Counted from the stretch's first letter, positions 26,321 to 34,601 are shown. The stretch is 64,000 bases of DNA from CAWJMN01 sp963844055 (GCA_963844055.1 CAWJMN010000001.1:3534001-3598000); one strand, 5' to 3'. Notes: generated by a model from the letters alone, not told the origin. Program-made: numbers and translations.

Positions 26321-26530
26321 TTAACAGACTCCGTTTCCAAGGCACCGCTAGGGCACTTCTCTACCTGCTCGACGATCTCCTGCGTGCTGGCACCGGCAAT
26401 GTTCACCCACGGGCGGGCCTTGGGATCGAACACCTGCGGCAGCCCCCGAAAGCACTTCTCGCAAGACGTGCAAAGGTCCGAGTACCCAGAGGACGTTGAT
26501 TTCGCCGTTGGTGTAGGTCCGCTTGTCCAT
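26317..26530 (-). pseudogene. small 4Fe-4S ferredoxin (Fer4_19-like), frame interrupted
   Basis: The start MDKRTYTNGEINVLW is followed, after one surplus base in the CCC run at 26485-26487, by YSDLCTSCEKCFRGLPQVFD, then KARPWVNIAGAST and VEKCPSGALETESVK. YxNGEIxVxW, a Cys cluster followed by RGLPxVFDPxxRPW, and the closing CPSGAL are the hallmark of the divergent mono-cluster 4Fe-4S family (Fer4_19). Four cysteines remain for a cluster. Its stop codon overlaps the ATG of the desaturase gene (ATGA), so the two are translationally coupled. Removing the extra base restores a 70-aa protein. A sequencing indel is therefore as likely as a real lesion. Confidence 0.7.
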
Positions 26531-26917
26531 TAGCGCACCGCGTCCTTCGCCTTGATTGCCAGTTCCTTCGCCTCACCGGCCTCCGTCCACATGCGCGATC
26601 AAGCCGTCGGCAGTGTGCGTCAACGCCACTTTGTGCTGCTCGAACTTGCTTCCGATTTGGCCGCTGATCTTCTCTTGCGCATCCGCCACGATTCCAACCT
26701 TGGCGTCGATGCCGTTCAAGAAGCTCTTGTGGCTGGCGAGGAAGTCCTCGGCCTTGTCGCGAAGCCACTCAACAAGCGGTTTCAGAGCATGGAACCACAC
26801 AGCGCGAACACAATAGACTGCTCCGGTAGCTAGGGCCGTTACAGCCGCACCGATGGCAGCGACAATCGCCACCCAGTTCTGCTGGATAAATTCAAGAGCG
26901 CTGATTTCGCCGAGCAT
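26530..26917 (-). CDS. holin-like or envelope protein with coiled coil, frame interrupted at end
   Basis: Residues 10-40 form one or two membrane helices (WVAIVAAIGAAVTALATGAV, YCVRAVWF). A long amphipathic helix follows (LKPLVEWLRDKAEDFLASHK and GIDAKVGIVADAQEKISGQI), probably periplasmic or cytoplasmic. The open frame stops at 26573. Skipping one base near 26585 lets it continue as EAGEAKELAIKAKDAVR to a TAA that overlaps the ATG of the ferredoxin, which looks like the original end. The layout resembles small phage membrane proteins of lysis modules. The start used is the ATG at MLGEISALEF. Confidence 0.5.
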
Positions 26918-26941
26918 TTGACAATCCTTTATCAATCGTGG

Positions 26942-27592
26942 CTACTTTTCGTTCGCCGCCATTCGCAGCGGGTTTATCAAGGCGGTTAGTTCACTAGCAC
27001 TCAGCACCGCAGCTTTGCGGAGCAGCACCTTCGATCCATTGCGGACCTCTAACGTTGGGTAAGCACTGATCCCGATTTCCATCGCTCTTGCGTCGCTGAT
27101 CAGTTCGATCCGGATCTGCTTGTCCGTCCAGCCGTATTCCTTGTGCAGCTTCTCGACCTCTCCCTTCACGACTTCACAGCCGGGGCAGATAAAGTCCGTC
27201 GGGGAATAGATGAGAGCGACGACCGGATTTTCAGCGGCCTTCGCCTCGTCCGGCTTGAAGTTGGCCCCTGGGGCAACTACTTCCGTCTCTGGCGACTCTT
27301 CGGGAGCCGAGACCTCGGGAGCTTCGCCACTCCCCTTCCCTGTCCCATTGCACATTGGGCATATCACCATAGTTCGGCCGTCGCCGACCTTGCCGCGTCC
27401 CTTGCAGTTCTTGCAGAGGGCTTCGGTGCCGCCGTCTGGCGGGATGATGGTCTGAGACTGGCCAGACGTCGCAACGCCAATCGACGCCGCAATCAGGGGC
27501 ACATAGTCCCCATCTGCGACCTGAGGCTGAATGATGTTGCAGCCGCTGAGAACGACGACTGCCAACAACGCGACGATTGAGCGAATATTCAT
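26942..27592 (-). CDS. lipoprotein with DnaJ-type zinc motif and thioredoxin-like domain
   Basis: The N-terminus MNIRSIVALLAVVVLSGCN is a lipoprotein signal with a LSGC lipobox. Next comes CKNCKGRGKVGDGRTMVICPMCNGTGKG, split here as CKNCKGRG and CPMCNGTG, two CxxCxGxG repeats like the DnaJ zinc finger. After a Pro/Glu-rich linker there is a thioredoxin-like domain: VALIYSPTDFICPGCEVV with a C-P-G-C active site, then ISAYPTLEVRNG with the cis-Pro loop. It is probably a periplasmic thiol-disulphide protein anchored to the membrane. The ATG overlaps the stop of the peptidase gene (TAATG). Confidence 0.7.
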   Translation of the reverse strand: MNIRSIVALLAVVVLSGCNIIQPQVADGDYVPLIAASIGVATSGQSQTIIPPDGGTEALCKNCKGRGKVGDGRTMVICPMCNGTGKGSGEAPEVSAPEESPETEVVAPGANFKPDEAKAAENPVVALIYSPTDFICPGCEVVKGEVEKLHKEYGWTDKQIRIELISDARAMEIGISAYPTLEVRNGSKVLLRKAAVLSASELTALINPLRMAANEK

Positions 27593-28734
27593 TAGAGGAG
27601 CCCCACAACACTGAGATTGATTGGCTTTTTGGCCCAGCCACGGAAGCCAGCCAGCGCCTTGATGTTTCGGTTTTTGATGTCGCTCCAGCGGGTCCACCAG
27701 CATCCTTCGGGGATCATGATGTTGCCGGTCGTTGGATTGACGATGCCGAGCTTGATCCACAATGCCTTCTTGGCTGGCGGGACTAGGCTGGCCGACTGAT
27801 AGATGTCGCGGTTGCCAGTGTTCCAAGCGGCCCAGTTGTTCATGTTGAGAACTAGCGGCTCGCCAAAGATCTTCTTAATGATCTCGCGGTCATCGAACCC
27901 GGCCAGCGGATACGAGTGCGACCAAGTACCGGAACGCTTGCTAAATCCGTATTCATCCCGAACAGACGAGAAGCCTTCGCCGCCGTCGGAGACGATGCCG
28001 TGGCCGTTCCCCATGGCGTCACGGGTCTCTTCGGCACTGCTGACATCGGTAGAAGCGGAAACAACGTGCTGGCGGCCGACCGAAAGAATCGATTCCGGAG
28101 GGGCATTACGGCCGTACTTCGCCGTGTTTTCGTAAGTGTATTCTTCGAGGTCGATGCCGAGTTCAGCGTACTTCTGGCGAAGCATGTAGCCGTTCTTGAT
28201 CACGGCTTCGATCGCGGCCTCGATATACCAGCCGTCGCCCGCATAGCCACGCATCCACCACGGGTATTCCGATGAGAATACGAGGTTCTCAATCCCCGTC
28301 TGGGACAGCTTGGGAGCTTCTTCGAGCTTTCCGGTGACTTCGTCAGGGGCGCCGCGTGCGATCTCTGCCGCCATCGTAAACACGCCACCGGTGCGAATAT
28401 CGTGCGAAACGCAATCGCCGCGTGCCTGTGCGGGACCTGGAAAGCACCCTGGGAACAGTTCAGCAACTTCGATGAACGGAAGGATGAGCTGACCGGCGTA
28501 GGCATCGGCATATCCAAACCGGTGAGCGGCATCAGCGAAGTCCGCAAAGCCGCCGGCAGCCTTCATTTTCTCGCGGAACTTTTCGTGAGCTTCCTTGCTG
28601 TAAATGCAGCCGACGGCCCCGGTCGCATACCGCTTAATCAGTTCGGCCGTCGAAAGCAAAGCCTTCTGCGGGGCCCAGACGGAAGCATTGGGGACGTAGC
28701 CGTGACAGCCAGGTGCGAATAGCGAAAGTTCCAT
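27592..28734 (-). CDS. papain-like cysteine peptidase-fold protein
   Basis: The 380-aa protein has the spacing of a C1/C39-like peptidase. Q103 and C108 lie in PAQARGDCVSHDI (oxyanion Gln five residues before the nucleophile Cys). H273 lies in GTWSHSYPLAGFDD, and N299/N300-W in VLNMNNWAAWNTGN matches the N-S-W-G motif that holds the catalytic Asn. A helical N-terminal part (AAHRFGYADAYAGQLILPFI) precedes it. It lies downstream of small membrane proteins and upstream of the thioredoxin lipoprotein. It could be a structural maturation peptidase or a cell-wall peptidase used as endolysin. The location favours the latter, but no wall-binding domain is seen. Confidence 0.55.
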   Translation of the reverse strand: MELSLFAPGCHGYVPNASVWAPQKALLSTAELIKRYATGAVGCIYSKEAHEKFREKMKAAGGFADFADAAHRFGYADAYAGQLILPFIEVAELFPGCFPGPAQARGDCVSHDIRTGGVFTMAAEIARGAPDEVTGKLEEAPKLSQTGIENLVFSSEYPWWMRGYAGDGWYIEAAIEAVIKNGYMLRQKYAELGIDLEEYTYENTAKYGRNAPPESILSVGRQHVVSASTDVSSAEETRDAMGNGHGIVSDGGEGFSSVRDEYGFSKRSGTWSHSYPLAGFDDREIIKKIFGEPLVLNMNNWAAWNTGNRDIYQSASLVPPAKKALWIKLGIVNPTTGNIMIPEGCWWTRWSDIKNRNIKALAGFRGWAKKPINLSVVGLL

Positions 28735-28736
28735 GG

Positions 28737-29207
28737 TTACTTCACTTGTGCAAGAGCGTTCGAAAGGTCGTCCAAAGCAGCACACAAGGCGACCTGCACG
28801 TTCGCAAACGCTTGGTCATCGATTTCCGCACCGGACTTTCCGCCCAGCGATTGAGCCAGATAGGCCCCGATCTTGTCGCCAATGGGAGGAGCGCCGGCGT
28901 ACAGGTCGCTTTCCACAAACACCTTCAGGGCCGTGACGTGAGCCTCGTGAAACTGGCCGATGGTCGAAAGCGACTTGCGGTTGGCAGCGTCAGCCTTCAG
29001 AACCTTGCTGAACTGGCCGTAGAACGCAGAGAGCTGCTTGGCCTGCTTAGGGAAGCCGGTGAGGCAACTGGCGACGGCGACCGCGTTGGAGTTGATAGCC
29101 ACCTGCGGAACGGGTGCGACGGTCGGAGACGCTGGCTTTGCGGCAAAGAGCCCGATGGCGACCGCAAGTACGAGCCCGAACATGGCAAACTGGTCACTGG
29201 TCTTCAT
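28737..29207 (-). CDS. exported hypothetical protein, 156 aa
   Basis: A hydrophobic N-terminus (FAMFGLVLAVAIGLFAA) serves as signal or anchor. The rest is helical with two Cys residues (ASCLTGFPKQAKQ, VALCAALDD) that could form a disulphide. I do not recognise it. It ends just before the peptidase gene and its ATG overlaps the upstream stop, so it belongs to the same unit. Confidence 0.55.
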   Translation of the reverse strand: MKTSDQFAMFGLVLAVAIGLFAAKPASPTVAPVPQVAINSNAVAVASCLTGFPKQAKQLSAFYGQFSKVLKADAANRKSLSTIGQFHEAHVTALKVFVESDLYAGAPPIGDKIGAYLAQSLGGKSGAEIDDQAFANVQVALCAALDDLSNALAQVK

Positions 29208-29515
29208 GGTTGCACGCTTGGGTTGGAAGTTGCTGGGGCGCCGGGCTGCTCGAACATGGCACGACCCGCACGATGAGCAGCCTCGATCAGTGCCGGGTTG
29301 TTTGTTTTCGTGCCGTAGGCGATCAGCTCACTGACCGCCAAAAACGCTTGGACCGACAAATCGCGATCGTTCGGCGTGACAGCAGACAGAGCGAGCGGGG
29401 TCTCGACCTTGCTGGCCAGCGATTGCACGAGGCCAGGAATACGATCACGCAGAAGGAACCAAGCCGCAGCGGCCGCGATTCCGACGGCGACGATGATGAG
29501 TTGAGCTTGCGACAT
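29204..29515 (-). CDS. small membrane-anchored protein, 103 aa
   Basis: The N-terminus MSQAQLIIVAVGIAAAAAWF is a single membrane helix followed by a basic segment. The remainder is a soluble helical domain (SVQAFLAVSELIAYGTK, ALIEAAHRAGRAMF). It may be a small lysis or envelope protein. The internal ATG is preferred because it begins the membrane helix. The stop overlaps the next ATG (ATGA). Confidence 0.55.
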   Translation of the reverse strand: MSQAQLIIVAVGIAAAAAWFLLRDRIPGLVQSLASKVETPLALSAVTPNDRDLSVQAFLAVSELIAYGTKTNNPALIEAAHRAGRAMFEQPGAPATSNPSVQP

Positions 29516-29588
29516 AACCGAACTCCAAAACAGGAGAATTGGAAAAGTGGGAATGGATTGGTGGCGGTTTGTCGAAGGCGAATTCGCC

Positions 29589-29936
29589 TTAGGCCTTGCG
29601 CTTGCCTGCGAGGCTGAGCAAGATGCGGATGATGGTCGGGAGCATCGCAATCAGCGTCTCCCAGCCCAGGCCAGCGGAATTGGCAGCCGTCTCGGTTTCG
29701 TTGTTCCGGCGGCGATTAGCCAGATCCTTGATGAGCGACGTGCGAGCGTCGTCCTTGGCGGCCTGAACTGCCGGATCGTTCAGCAGACTTTCGATCAGTG
29801 CGATCAGCTCTGGCTGGCTGAATACGGCATCGAGCACCTCGACCAACTGATCGTCGAGCTGAGTCGTGGTGTACTTGGCCACCGTCTTCAGCATGCTCAA
29901 AGCCATCTCGATCAATGTTTTGACTGGAATCGTCAT
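29589..29936 (-). CDS. small helical protein, 115 aa
   Basis: The protein is almost all helix, with ELIALIESLLNDPAVQAAKD in the middle and a hydrophobic C-terminal helix ending LIAMLPTIIRILLSLAGKRKA, which may insert into membrane. The ATG is preceded by GGGGGCAAGG, the shared leader motif. Its site among small membrane proteins suggests a role in lysis or in the envelope. No family is recognised. Confidence 0.55.
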   Translation of the reverse strand: MTIPVKTLIEMALSMLKTVAKYTTTQLDDQLVEVLDAVFSQPELIALIESLLNDPAVQAAKDDARTSLIKDLANRRRNNETETAANSAGLGWETLIAMLPTIIRILLSLAGKRKA

Positions 29937-29978
29937 CCTTGCCCCCTTATGGCGTCAAAAAAATAAATTTCTGCTCAC

Positions 29979-30170
29979 CTACTTGGTTTGCAGACCCGAA
30001 GAAAAAATTTCTTGCGTGTTCGGTTTGCCGCGCTGGCAGTTGCACTGCACTTGCACCACGTCGCCGCTTGCGGACTTGGTTTGAAGACTTCCGGAGCCGC
30101 CGCAGTAGCCGCAGCTCGACGATTGCTTGTTGCTGGTTTGCCCAAAGGGCTTGGTGTGAAGGTCCTGCAT
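29979..30170 (-). CDS. small zinc-ribbon protein, 63 aa
   Basis: The protein has SCGYCGGSGSLQT and VQCNCQRGK, i.e. a CxxCxGxG half-motif plus a second Cys pair. This matches a DnaJ-like minimal zinc ribbon. Similar motifs occur in the lipoprotein at 26942-27592. It may be a small DNA or protein-binding ribbon. Its stop abuts the poly-A/T stretch before the next gene. Confidence 0.5.
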   Translation of the reverse strand: MQDLHTKPFGQTSNKQSSSCGYCGGSGSLQTKSASGDVVQVQCNCQRGKPNTQEIFSSGLQTK

Positions 30171-30457
30171 TAGGGGTTCTCCGGACCGTAGTACAGAACG
30201 TTCAACTTGGCCGAGGCGGACTCCTCGATGAACTTCGCGACCTTCAGGCCATCGATCGAGCGGATCTGGGTCGGGATCTGCGAGTCCTTGATGATCCGGG
30301 CACCGGTCGATGCCGTTGGGCTTGAACCGTCCAAGAGAAACCGGACGGACTGACCTTCCGCCTGGATCACTGCCAGGTCGGCACCGCTGGGGACCGTGAG
30401 CGCCACAGCAGAACCGAGGCTCGTGACCTGCTGATAGCCTTTGTAAGTCGATGCCAT
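30170..30457 (-). CDS. small structural protein, 95 aa, possible head decoration
   Basis: The protein has strands in the pattern TSLGSAVALTVPSGADLAVI, QSVRFLLDGSSPTAS, and ends AKLNVLYYGPENP. This resembles small beta-sandwich virion proteins that open with TVPxGAxxAxIQAEGQ. It is 3' of the capsid gene with terminators on the upstream side. It starts at MASTYKGYQQVTSLG. It is probably a minor virion protein. Confidence 0.5.
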   Translation of the reverse strand: MASTYKGYQQVTSLGSAVALTVPSGADLAVIQAEGQSVRFLLDGSSPTASTGARIIKDSQIPTQIRSIDGLKVAKFIEESASAKLNVLYYGPENP

Positions 30458-30483
30458 GTCCGAGTCCTCGTTCTAGTTGTCTG

Positions 30484-30524
30484 AAAAACCCCTAGCGGCT
30501 AATCACAAGGACAGCCGCTAGGGG
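30484..30524 (-). terminator. intrinsic terminator
   Basis: A perfect 12-bp stem (CCCCTAGCGGCT at 30489-30500 with 30513-30524) and a 12-base loop are followed on the minus strand by TTTTT. It separates the gene at 30549-31199 from the small structural gene. Confidence 0.8.
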
Positions 30525-30548
30525 CACGCGCCGGGGGCACAGCAACGT

Positions 30549-31199
30549 TTACGTTTGGGCCGAGCCTTCACTGGTCTTCGGGCCACCATCGGCGGCCTTC
30601 GCGCTCGCCTTGGATGACTTGCTTGGGATCGCTACCTCGTCGGCATACTTGTAGATGCCGTTGTTTTGATCTGCCTGCTCCGGCGTCTTGGCACTCTGCT
30701 CGCCAGTATTCAGCGGGTCTGCCAAACGCTTGCCAGGCCATGCCGCAATCTCTTCCAGCGATGGCAGATTGCTCACGGCCGCACCTGGAAAAGAAGCCAG
30801 GACGGCATTCTTCGAATCGATCAGACGACGCATGGCATAAGCCCAGTTCTTCATGCCGTCGTGGTCGAGCTTCTGCTTGACCTCCGGAATGAACGTCGTC
30901 GAGCCGCCCGTCGTCTCGGGATACTGCTTGTAAACTGATTGGAGCTTGGCAAGCACTTCCTTGCCTTCTGGCGTCGAGCCCAGCGGGTCAACGATGTGAC
31001 CTACTTCGCGGCTCGTGTCGAGGATGATGTACTGGCCAGGAATGACCGGGACGAGCATCGTGATCTGCTTCATGACCTCGTCGAGGTCGCGATGAGCGAT
31101 CTTGCTCGAATCCCATCGACCACGGACCTTAATCCGCTCCGGCGCGAAGATGAACGACTCATTCTTCGGACCACAACATTCAATTGCGTAAATTGTCAT
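30549..31199 (-). CDS. hypothetical phage protein, 216 aa
   Basis: The protein has an alpha/beta N-terminal part (YAIECCGPKNESFIFAPERI) and an Asp/Glu-rich middle. The last 50 residues are disordered with Lys/Ser/Ala. I do not recognise it. It follows the major capsid gene and has a terminator on both sides, so it may be expressed separately and in smaller amounts. It may be a head completion or capsid accessory protein. Confidence 0.5.
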   Translation of the reverse strand: MTIYAIECCGPKNESFIFAPERIKVRGRWDSSKIAHRDLDEVMKQITMLVPVIPGQYIILDTSREVGHIVDPLGSTPEGKEVLAKLQSVYKQYPETTGGSTTFIPEVKQKLDHDGMKNWAYAMRRLIDSKNAVLASFPGAAVSNLPSLEEIAAWPGKRLADPLNTGEQSAKTPEQADQNNGIYKYADEVAIPSKSSKASAKAADGGPKTSEGSAQT

Positions 31200-31228
31200 T
31201 TTCCGTTACCCCCGGACATTCAGAGAAA

Positions 31229-31270
31229 GAAACAAACCTCCCCGCTGCCTCTGAGTTCAGCGGGGAGGGG
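31229..31270 (-). terminator. intrinsic terminator after the capsid gene
   Basis: An 11-bp stem (CCTCCCCGCTG at 31237-31247 with 31258-31268) has a 10-base loop and is followed on the minus strand by GTTTGTTTCTTTC. It lies 35 bases after the capsid stop codon. Confidence 0.8.
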
Positions 31271-31304
31271 TTCGTTTATCACACGGCTAGAATGCCGCTA
31301 CCGA

Positions 31305-32906
31305 CTAAGCCTTGGCGTCGGTGATCTTGGCACCTGCCGAAGCGTGGTCCAGTGCACCGCCGAAGCGAGCACGTAGGATCAAGCCTTGCTTGTTCTGCTT
31401 GGCCAAGGTCCAGTCCTGGGTAACGATCTGGACTTCCAAGCCTTGACGACGGTACATGCGGTACCGGTTCATGCAGAAGAAGCCGATCTTCGTGTTGCCA
31501 GCGCTGCCGTTGATGGCGTAGCGGTAGTTGAACAACTGGTAGCTTTGCTGATCCATTCCGAAGATGCGGCGAGCATCCGACGAGCTGTTCACTTGGATAC
31601 CGCGAGCACGGCTGTAGCTCGTGTCGGTACCGATGAACATCGCGCGGCTGTTTGGTGGCATGCCAGCTTCCTCGCGGAACTCCTTGGCAACGCCGAACAT
31701 CAGACCTTCGTAGTCGCCGACGGTTGGCGTGCCAGCCGAAGCCGAAGGCGTTACCGTGGTCACGCCCGAAGCGTTGAACACGCCTTCAGGCTGATTCGTG
31801 CCAGTGCCGTTGGCGATCACGTCGTCCAGCGACTTCAGGTACGATTGGCCGTAGCGTTGAACGATGACAGCACCGATATTCACCGGCGAGTCGTTCAGGA
31901 AGTCGAGTCCCATTTCCATCGCACCCGTGATTGGGTAGATGTTGTTGTTGAACGAGCTGATAAAGCTGGCCGTATCGAACGGAGCTACCGCAGTTCCTTC
32001 CGCAACACCCCAGTACATCGTCGGATTCGCAATCTTGAACGATTCGATCCGGCGACGGCTGACGTTGGTCAGGTCAACGAAGGGGAACAACTGGCCATTC
32101 AAGAGCGGCGTCAGCACGAAGTTGGCGTCGAATTCGATCGGAACAGCGTACAAACCGCCCGAGGTCGAGTCGTCCAGAACGGCCTTCCGCATTTCCGGAG
32201 TGACCAAGCGTTCGGCAGTCAGGTCGAAACGGCCCGCTTCACCGACGAACTTGCATTCATGAACGGCGTATTGCACGAGTTGGTTGTCGAGCTCGGACAT
32301 CTTGATGTGAGCAGGACAGCCGGATTGCTTGAGGGCCAGGAACTTGAACCAAGCACCAGCAATCGCCTTGCTGCGCTCGGTCGGCATGTCGATCTGATAG
32401 CCGAGATCCTTGACGTGGTCGCTTACCGGACGACCGCCAAAGGACTTCTTCAGATATTCGTTGCTCGAATGATCGAACGTCGCGGCCGTGCGATTGTCGC
32501 TGAACTGCTCGACAACCGACTTCACGCGGATGCGTGCTTCCGGATCTTCGCTGACGAATTCAGCAGCCGTGCCGTACATCTTGGCGCCGGAAGGGGCCGA
32601 GCCAGCGGTCGGGCTGGCGGGGGTGTTGCCCATGCTGCCGGAATTCCCTTGCATCGCTTTGATGGCGTCCAAGAGCGGAGCCACAGCCTTGCTTACGGAA
32701 GCGTCGATCATCTGCTGGGCCTTACCAGCGACGTTCCCTTCGCCTTCCACGCTCTTCACGCTGGTCAGTTCGGTGACCTTGGCCATGTCGAGCTTGCCAT
32801 TGCCAAGCAGGTCAGCAACCGACTTGCGGACATCGTCATCAGCTGCATCCAGCGGAACCGAGTGCATGGCAAACAGGAAGGCCTTCAACTGCATCGTGAT
32901 CTTCAT
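31305..32906 (-). CDS. major capsid protein, HK97 fold
   Basis: The 533-aa protein follows prohead protease and portal in the standard order. Residues 1-140 look like a delta/scaffold domain (helical, with DMAKVTELTSVKSVEGEG and a Gly/Ser/Pro linker at about 88-110) removed by the protease. From about 225 the sequence shows the HK97 capsid pattern: TPEMRKAVLDDSTSGGLYAV, with N-arm loop then P-domain strands, PITGAMEMGLDFLNDSPVN (spine helix region), MFIGTDTSYSRARGIQV and GLILRARFGGAL at the end. A terminator follows at a short distance. Confidence 0.8.
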   Translation of the reverse strand: MKITMQLKAFLFAMHSVPLDAADDDVRKSVADLLGNGKLDMAKVTELTSVKSVEGEGNVAGKAQQMIDASVSKAVAPLLDAIKAMQGNSGSMGNTPASPTAGSAPSGAKMYGTAAEFVSEDPEARIRVKSVVEQFSDNRTAATFDHSSNEYLKKSFGGRPVSDHVKDLGYQIDMPTERSKAIAGAWFKFLALKQSGCPAHIKMSELDNQLVQYAVHECKFVGEAGRFDLTAERLVTPEMRKAVLDDSTSGGLYAVPIEFDANFVLTPLLNGQLFPFVDLTNVSRRRIESFKIANPTMYWGVAEGTAVAPFDTASFISSFNNNIYPITGAMEMGLDFLNDSPVNIGAVIVQRYGQSYLKSLDDVIANGTGTNQPEGVFNASGVTTVTPSASAGTPTVGDYEGLMFGVAKEFREEAGMPPNSRAMFIGTDTSYSRARGIQVNSSSDARRIFGMDQQSYQLFNYRYAINGSAGNTKIGFFCMNRYRMYRRQGLEVQIVTQDWTLAKQNKQGLILRARFGGALDHASAGAKITDAKA

Positions 32907-32969
32907 ATCTCTTCCCTTTTCGAAAAGGTTTGTGGTCAGTAACTTCCAACAAGCGGGCCCTAGCCCGAC

Positions 32970-34511
32970 CTAATTGAGTCCAAAGAATTCTTTCAGTTCA
33001 CGCTCTTCGCTCTCTTGCCGCTTCAGTTGGGCCATCGAAGCAACATCGTCGAGCGCCTTTTGCGTCGAGGCGTCGCTCGAAGACACGGCGGCAGCAGCAA
33101 GTAGCTCTTGAGCCATCTGCGTGATCGTTTTCTTCATGGGCAGCGGAGCCGGCGGAGTGAACTTGGCCGACTTCGTCATGACGTCGGAAAGCATCTTCTC
33201 TACGACCGACGTCTTCAGCTCGACGGCCTTACAGTCACCCGTGAACGTTGGCACGCCGTCTTCACCGATGGAGTAAGCGATGCGGTAGAACGAGGACTTC
33301 CCATCCTTGCGGTAAGCGGCGATCACCTCCGAAGGGAACGTGGCCGAGATGAAGGAATAGCCGTTGTACAGTTCCGTCATTACGCCCTTGGCCATAAAGA
33401 AGCGGTCGAGCGAGTTTGACAGCTCCCATTGCAGCGATTCATACGACCCTTCGAGGTACGGATTGTCGCCGTACGACTTCACCGTGAGCGACTGCGAGAA
33501 AGCCTTGTTCTCGACAGGCTTGGACTCCTTCGTCATCAGCGGAACGTCAGCCGACTTTGCAGGACCTTCCTTGATGTAATCGCACTTGCTGCACTTGCCG
33601 CCGGTCGTCATCGGAGAATCGCACTTAGGGCACTTCTCGATCTTGGTCGGGTCCATGCCCGACGCGTCAGCAGGCAGCTCTGCGGAGACCGACTTCGTAT
33701 TGAGCGAGAAGCCAGGCGATTGAGCGGGACGGGCGTCGTAAACCGACTTTGCCCAGCGCTTCACAGGCTCCGACTTCAGATAGTCGCGAGAGAATGCGGT
33801 CATAATGCCGTCGGCTTGCTTCTCGTACGTCGTGAGAATCCCACTGTCAGGATTGGCAGGGATCGAAACGAGCGAGCCCTCGAAGACGTACGACTTCTTG
33901 ACGTGCCAGCCGCGAACGTAGTCCTTGCCGTCAGCACCCTTTACGATCTCGACAGGCGAGAATTCGAGCGGACGGAAGCCGTGCGACTTGCGAAGGGCGC
34001 CCATCTTCACCAGCACCGCAGCGTCACGGCCGAGGTGCGTGTCAGCGATCGCGAACTTCGACTTGGTCAGAGTTTCATCCTGATCTAGCAGCTTGACGTG
34101 CTTGCCGATCGGGCTGAGCTGAATGTGCTGCCAAAGCAGCGGCATCTTCTGGTCAAGCTCCATCCCGCCAGCTTGTTCCAGAATGTCACCGTCCCGATCC
34201 TTGCGACGCGAGGACAGAACACAGTCGTATTCCAGCACGCTGCCGGAGGAGAGGTTCGTCCCCTCGTAAGCCGACTTTTGCATCAGGTCGGATTCAAGGT
34301 CTTCACCGCAGTAGGTCAGGCGGTTCGCCGAATCAGCGACCTCCTTCTTCCACAGTTCGCTGTCAGCGATCTGAAACAGATCCTTAGGGCAAGACCCTTC
34401 GACGCAAGCGTCCATCGACTTCAGGTAAGCCGATGCCGTAGCGATCCCAAACGCACTGACAGACTTGCGAGTGCGAATCGATTCGAGCAATGCTTCAATC
34501 GTGGTGGTCAT
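32970..34511 (-). CDS. prohead protease with C-terminal zinc ribbon
   Basis: Residues about 90-225 fit the caudoviral prohead protease: YDCVLSSRRKDRDGDILEQ, then KMPLLWQH with probable catalytic His129, HLGRDAAVLVKMGALR, SHGFRPLEFSPV and EGSLVSIPANPDSG with probable catalytic Ser213. A linker leads to a CxxC...CxxC zinc ribbon with C294, C297, C307 and C310 (KCPKCDSP and KCSKCDY). The final part (LSNSLDRFFMAKGVMTELYN) is a helical domain unlike usual proteases. At 513 aa it is much longer than typical (about 200), so it is a fusion, perhaps with scaffold function. It lies between decoration-like protein and capsid. Confidence 0.75.
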   Translation of the reverse strand: MTTTIEALLESIRTRKSVSAFGIATASAYLKSMDACVEGSCPKDLFQIADSELWKKEVADSANRLTYCGEDLESDLMQKSAYEGTNLSSGSVLEYDCVLSSRRKDRDGDILEQAGGMELDQKMPLLWQHIQLSPIGKHVKLLDQDETLTKSKFAIADTHLGRDAAVLVKMGALRKSHGFRPLEFSPVEIVKGADGKDYVRGWHVKKSYVFEGSLVSIPANPDSGILTTYEKQADGIMTAFSRDYLKSEPVKRWAKSVYDARPAQSPGFSLNTKSVSAELPADASGMDPTKIEKCPKCDSPMTTGGKCSKCDYIKEGPAKSADVPLMTKESKPVENKAFSQSLTVKSYGDNPYLEGSYESLQWELSNSLDRFFMAKGVMTELYNGYSFISATFPSEVIAAYRKDGKSSFYRIAYSIGEDGVPTFTGDCKAVELKTSVVEKMLSDVMTKSAKFTPPAPLPMKKTITQMAQELLAAAAVSSSDASTQKALDDVASMAQLKRQESEERELKEFFGLN

Positions 34512-34601
34512 TTGTTGGGCCCTGCAATCTGTTCAGTTCGTTCGAAACACCCAAGGCCCACAAGGAACTTGCAGGCTAAACTTGACAACTCAAGGCACTG
34601 A

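Noticed and set aside
31386..32942. Plus-strand frame of 518 codons opposite the capsid gene
   Set aside because: The minus strand codes for the major capsid protein. The long antisense frame arises from its GC-rich third positions.
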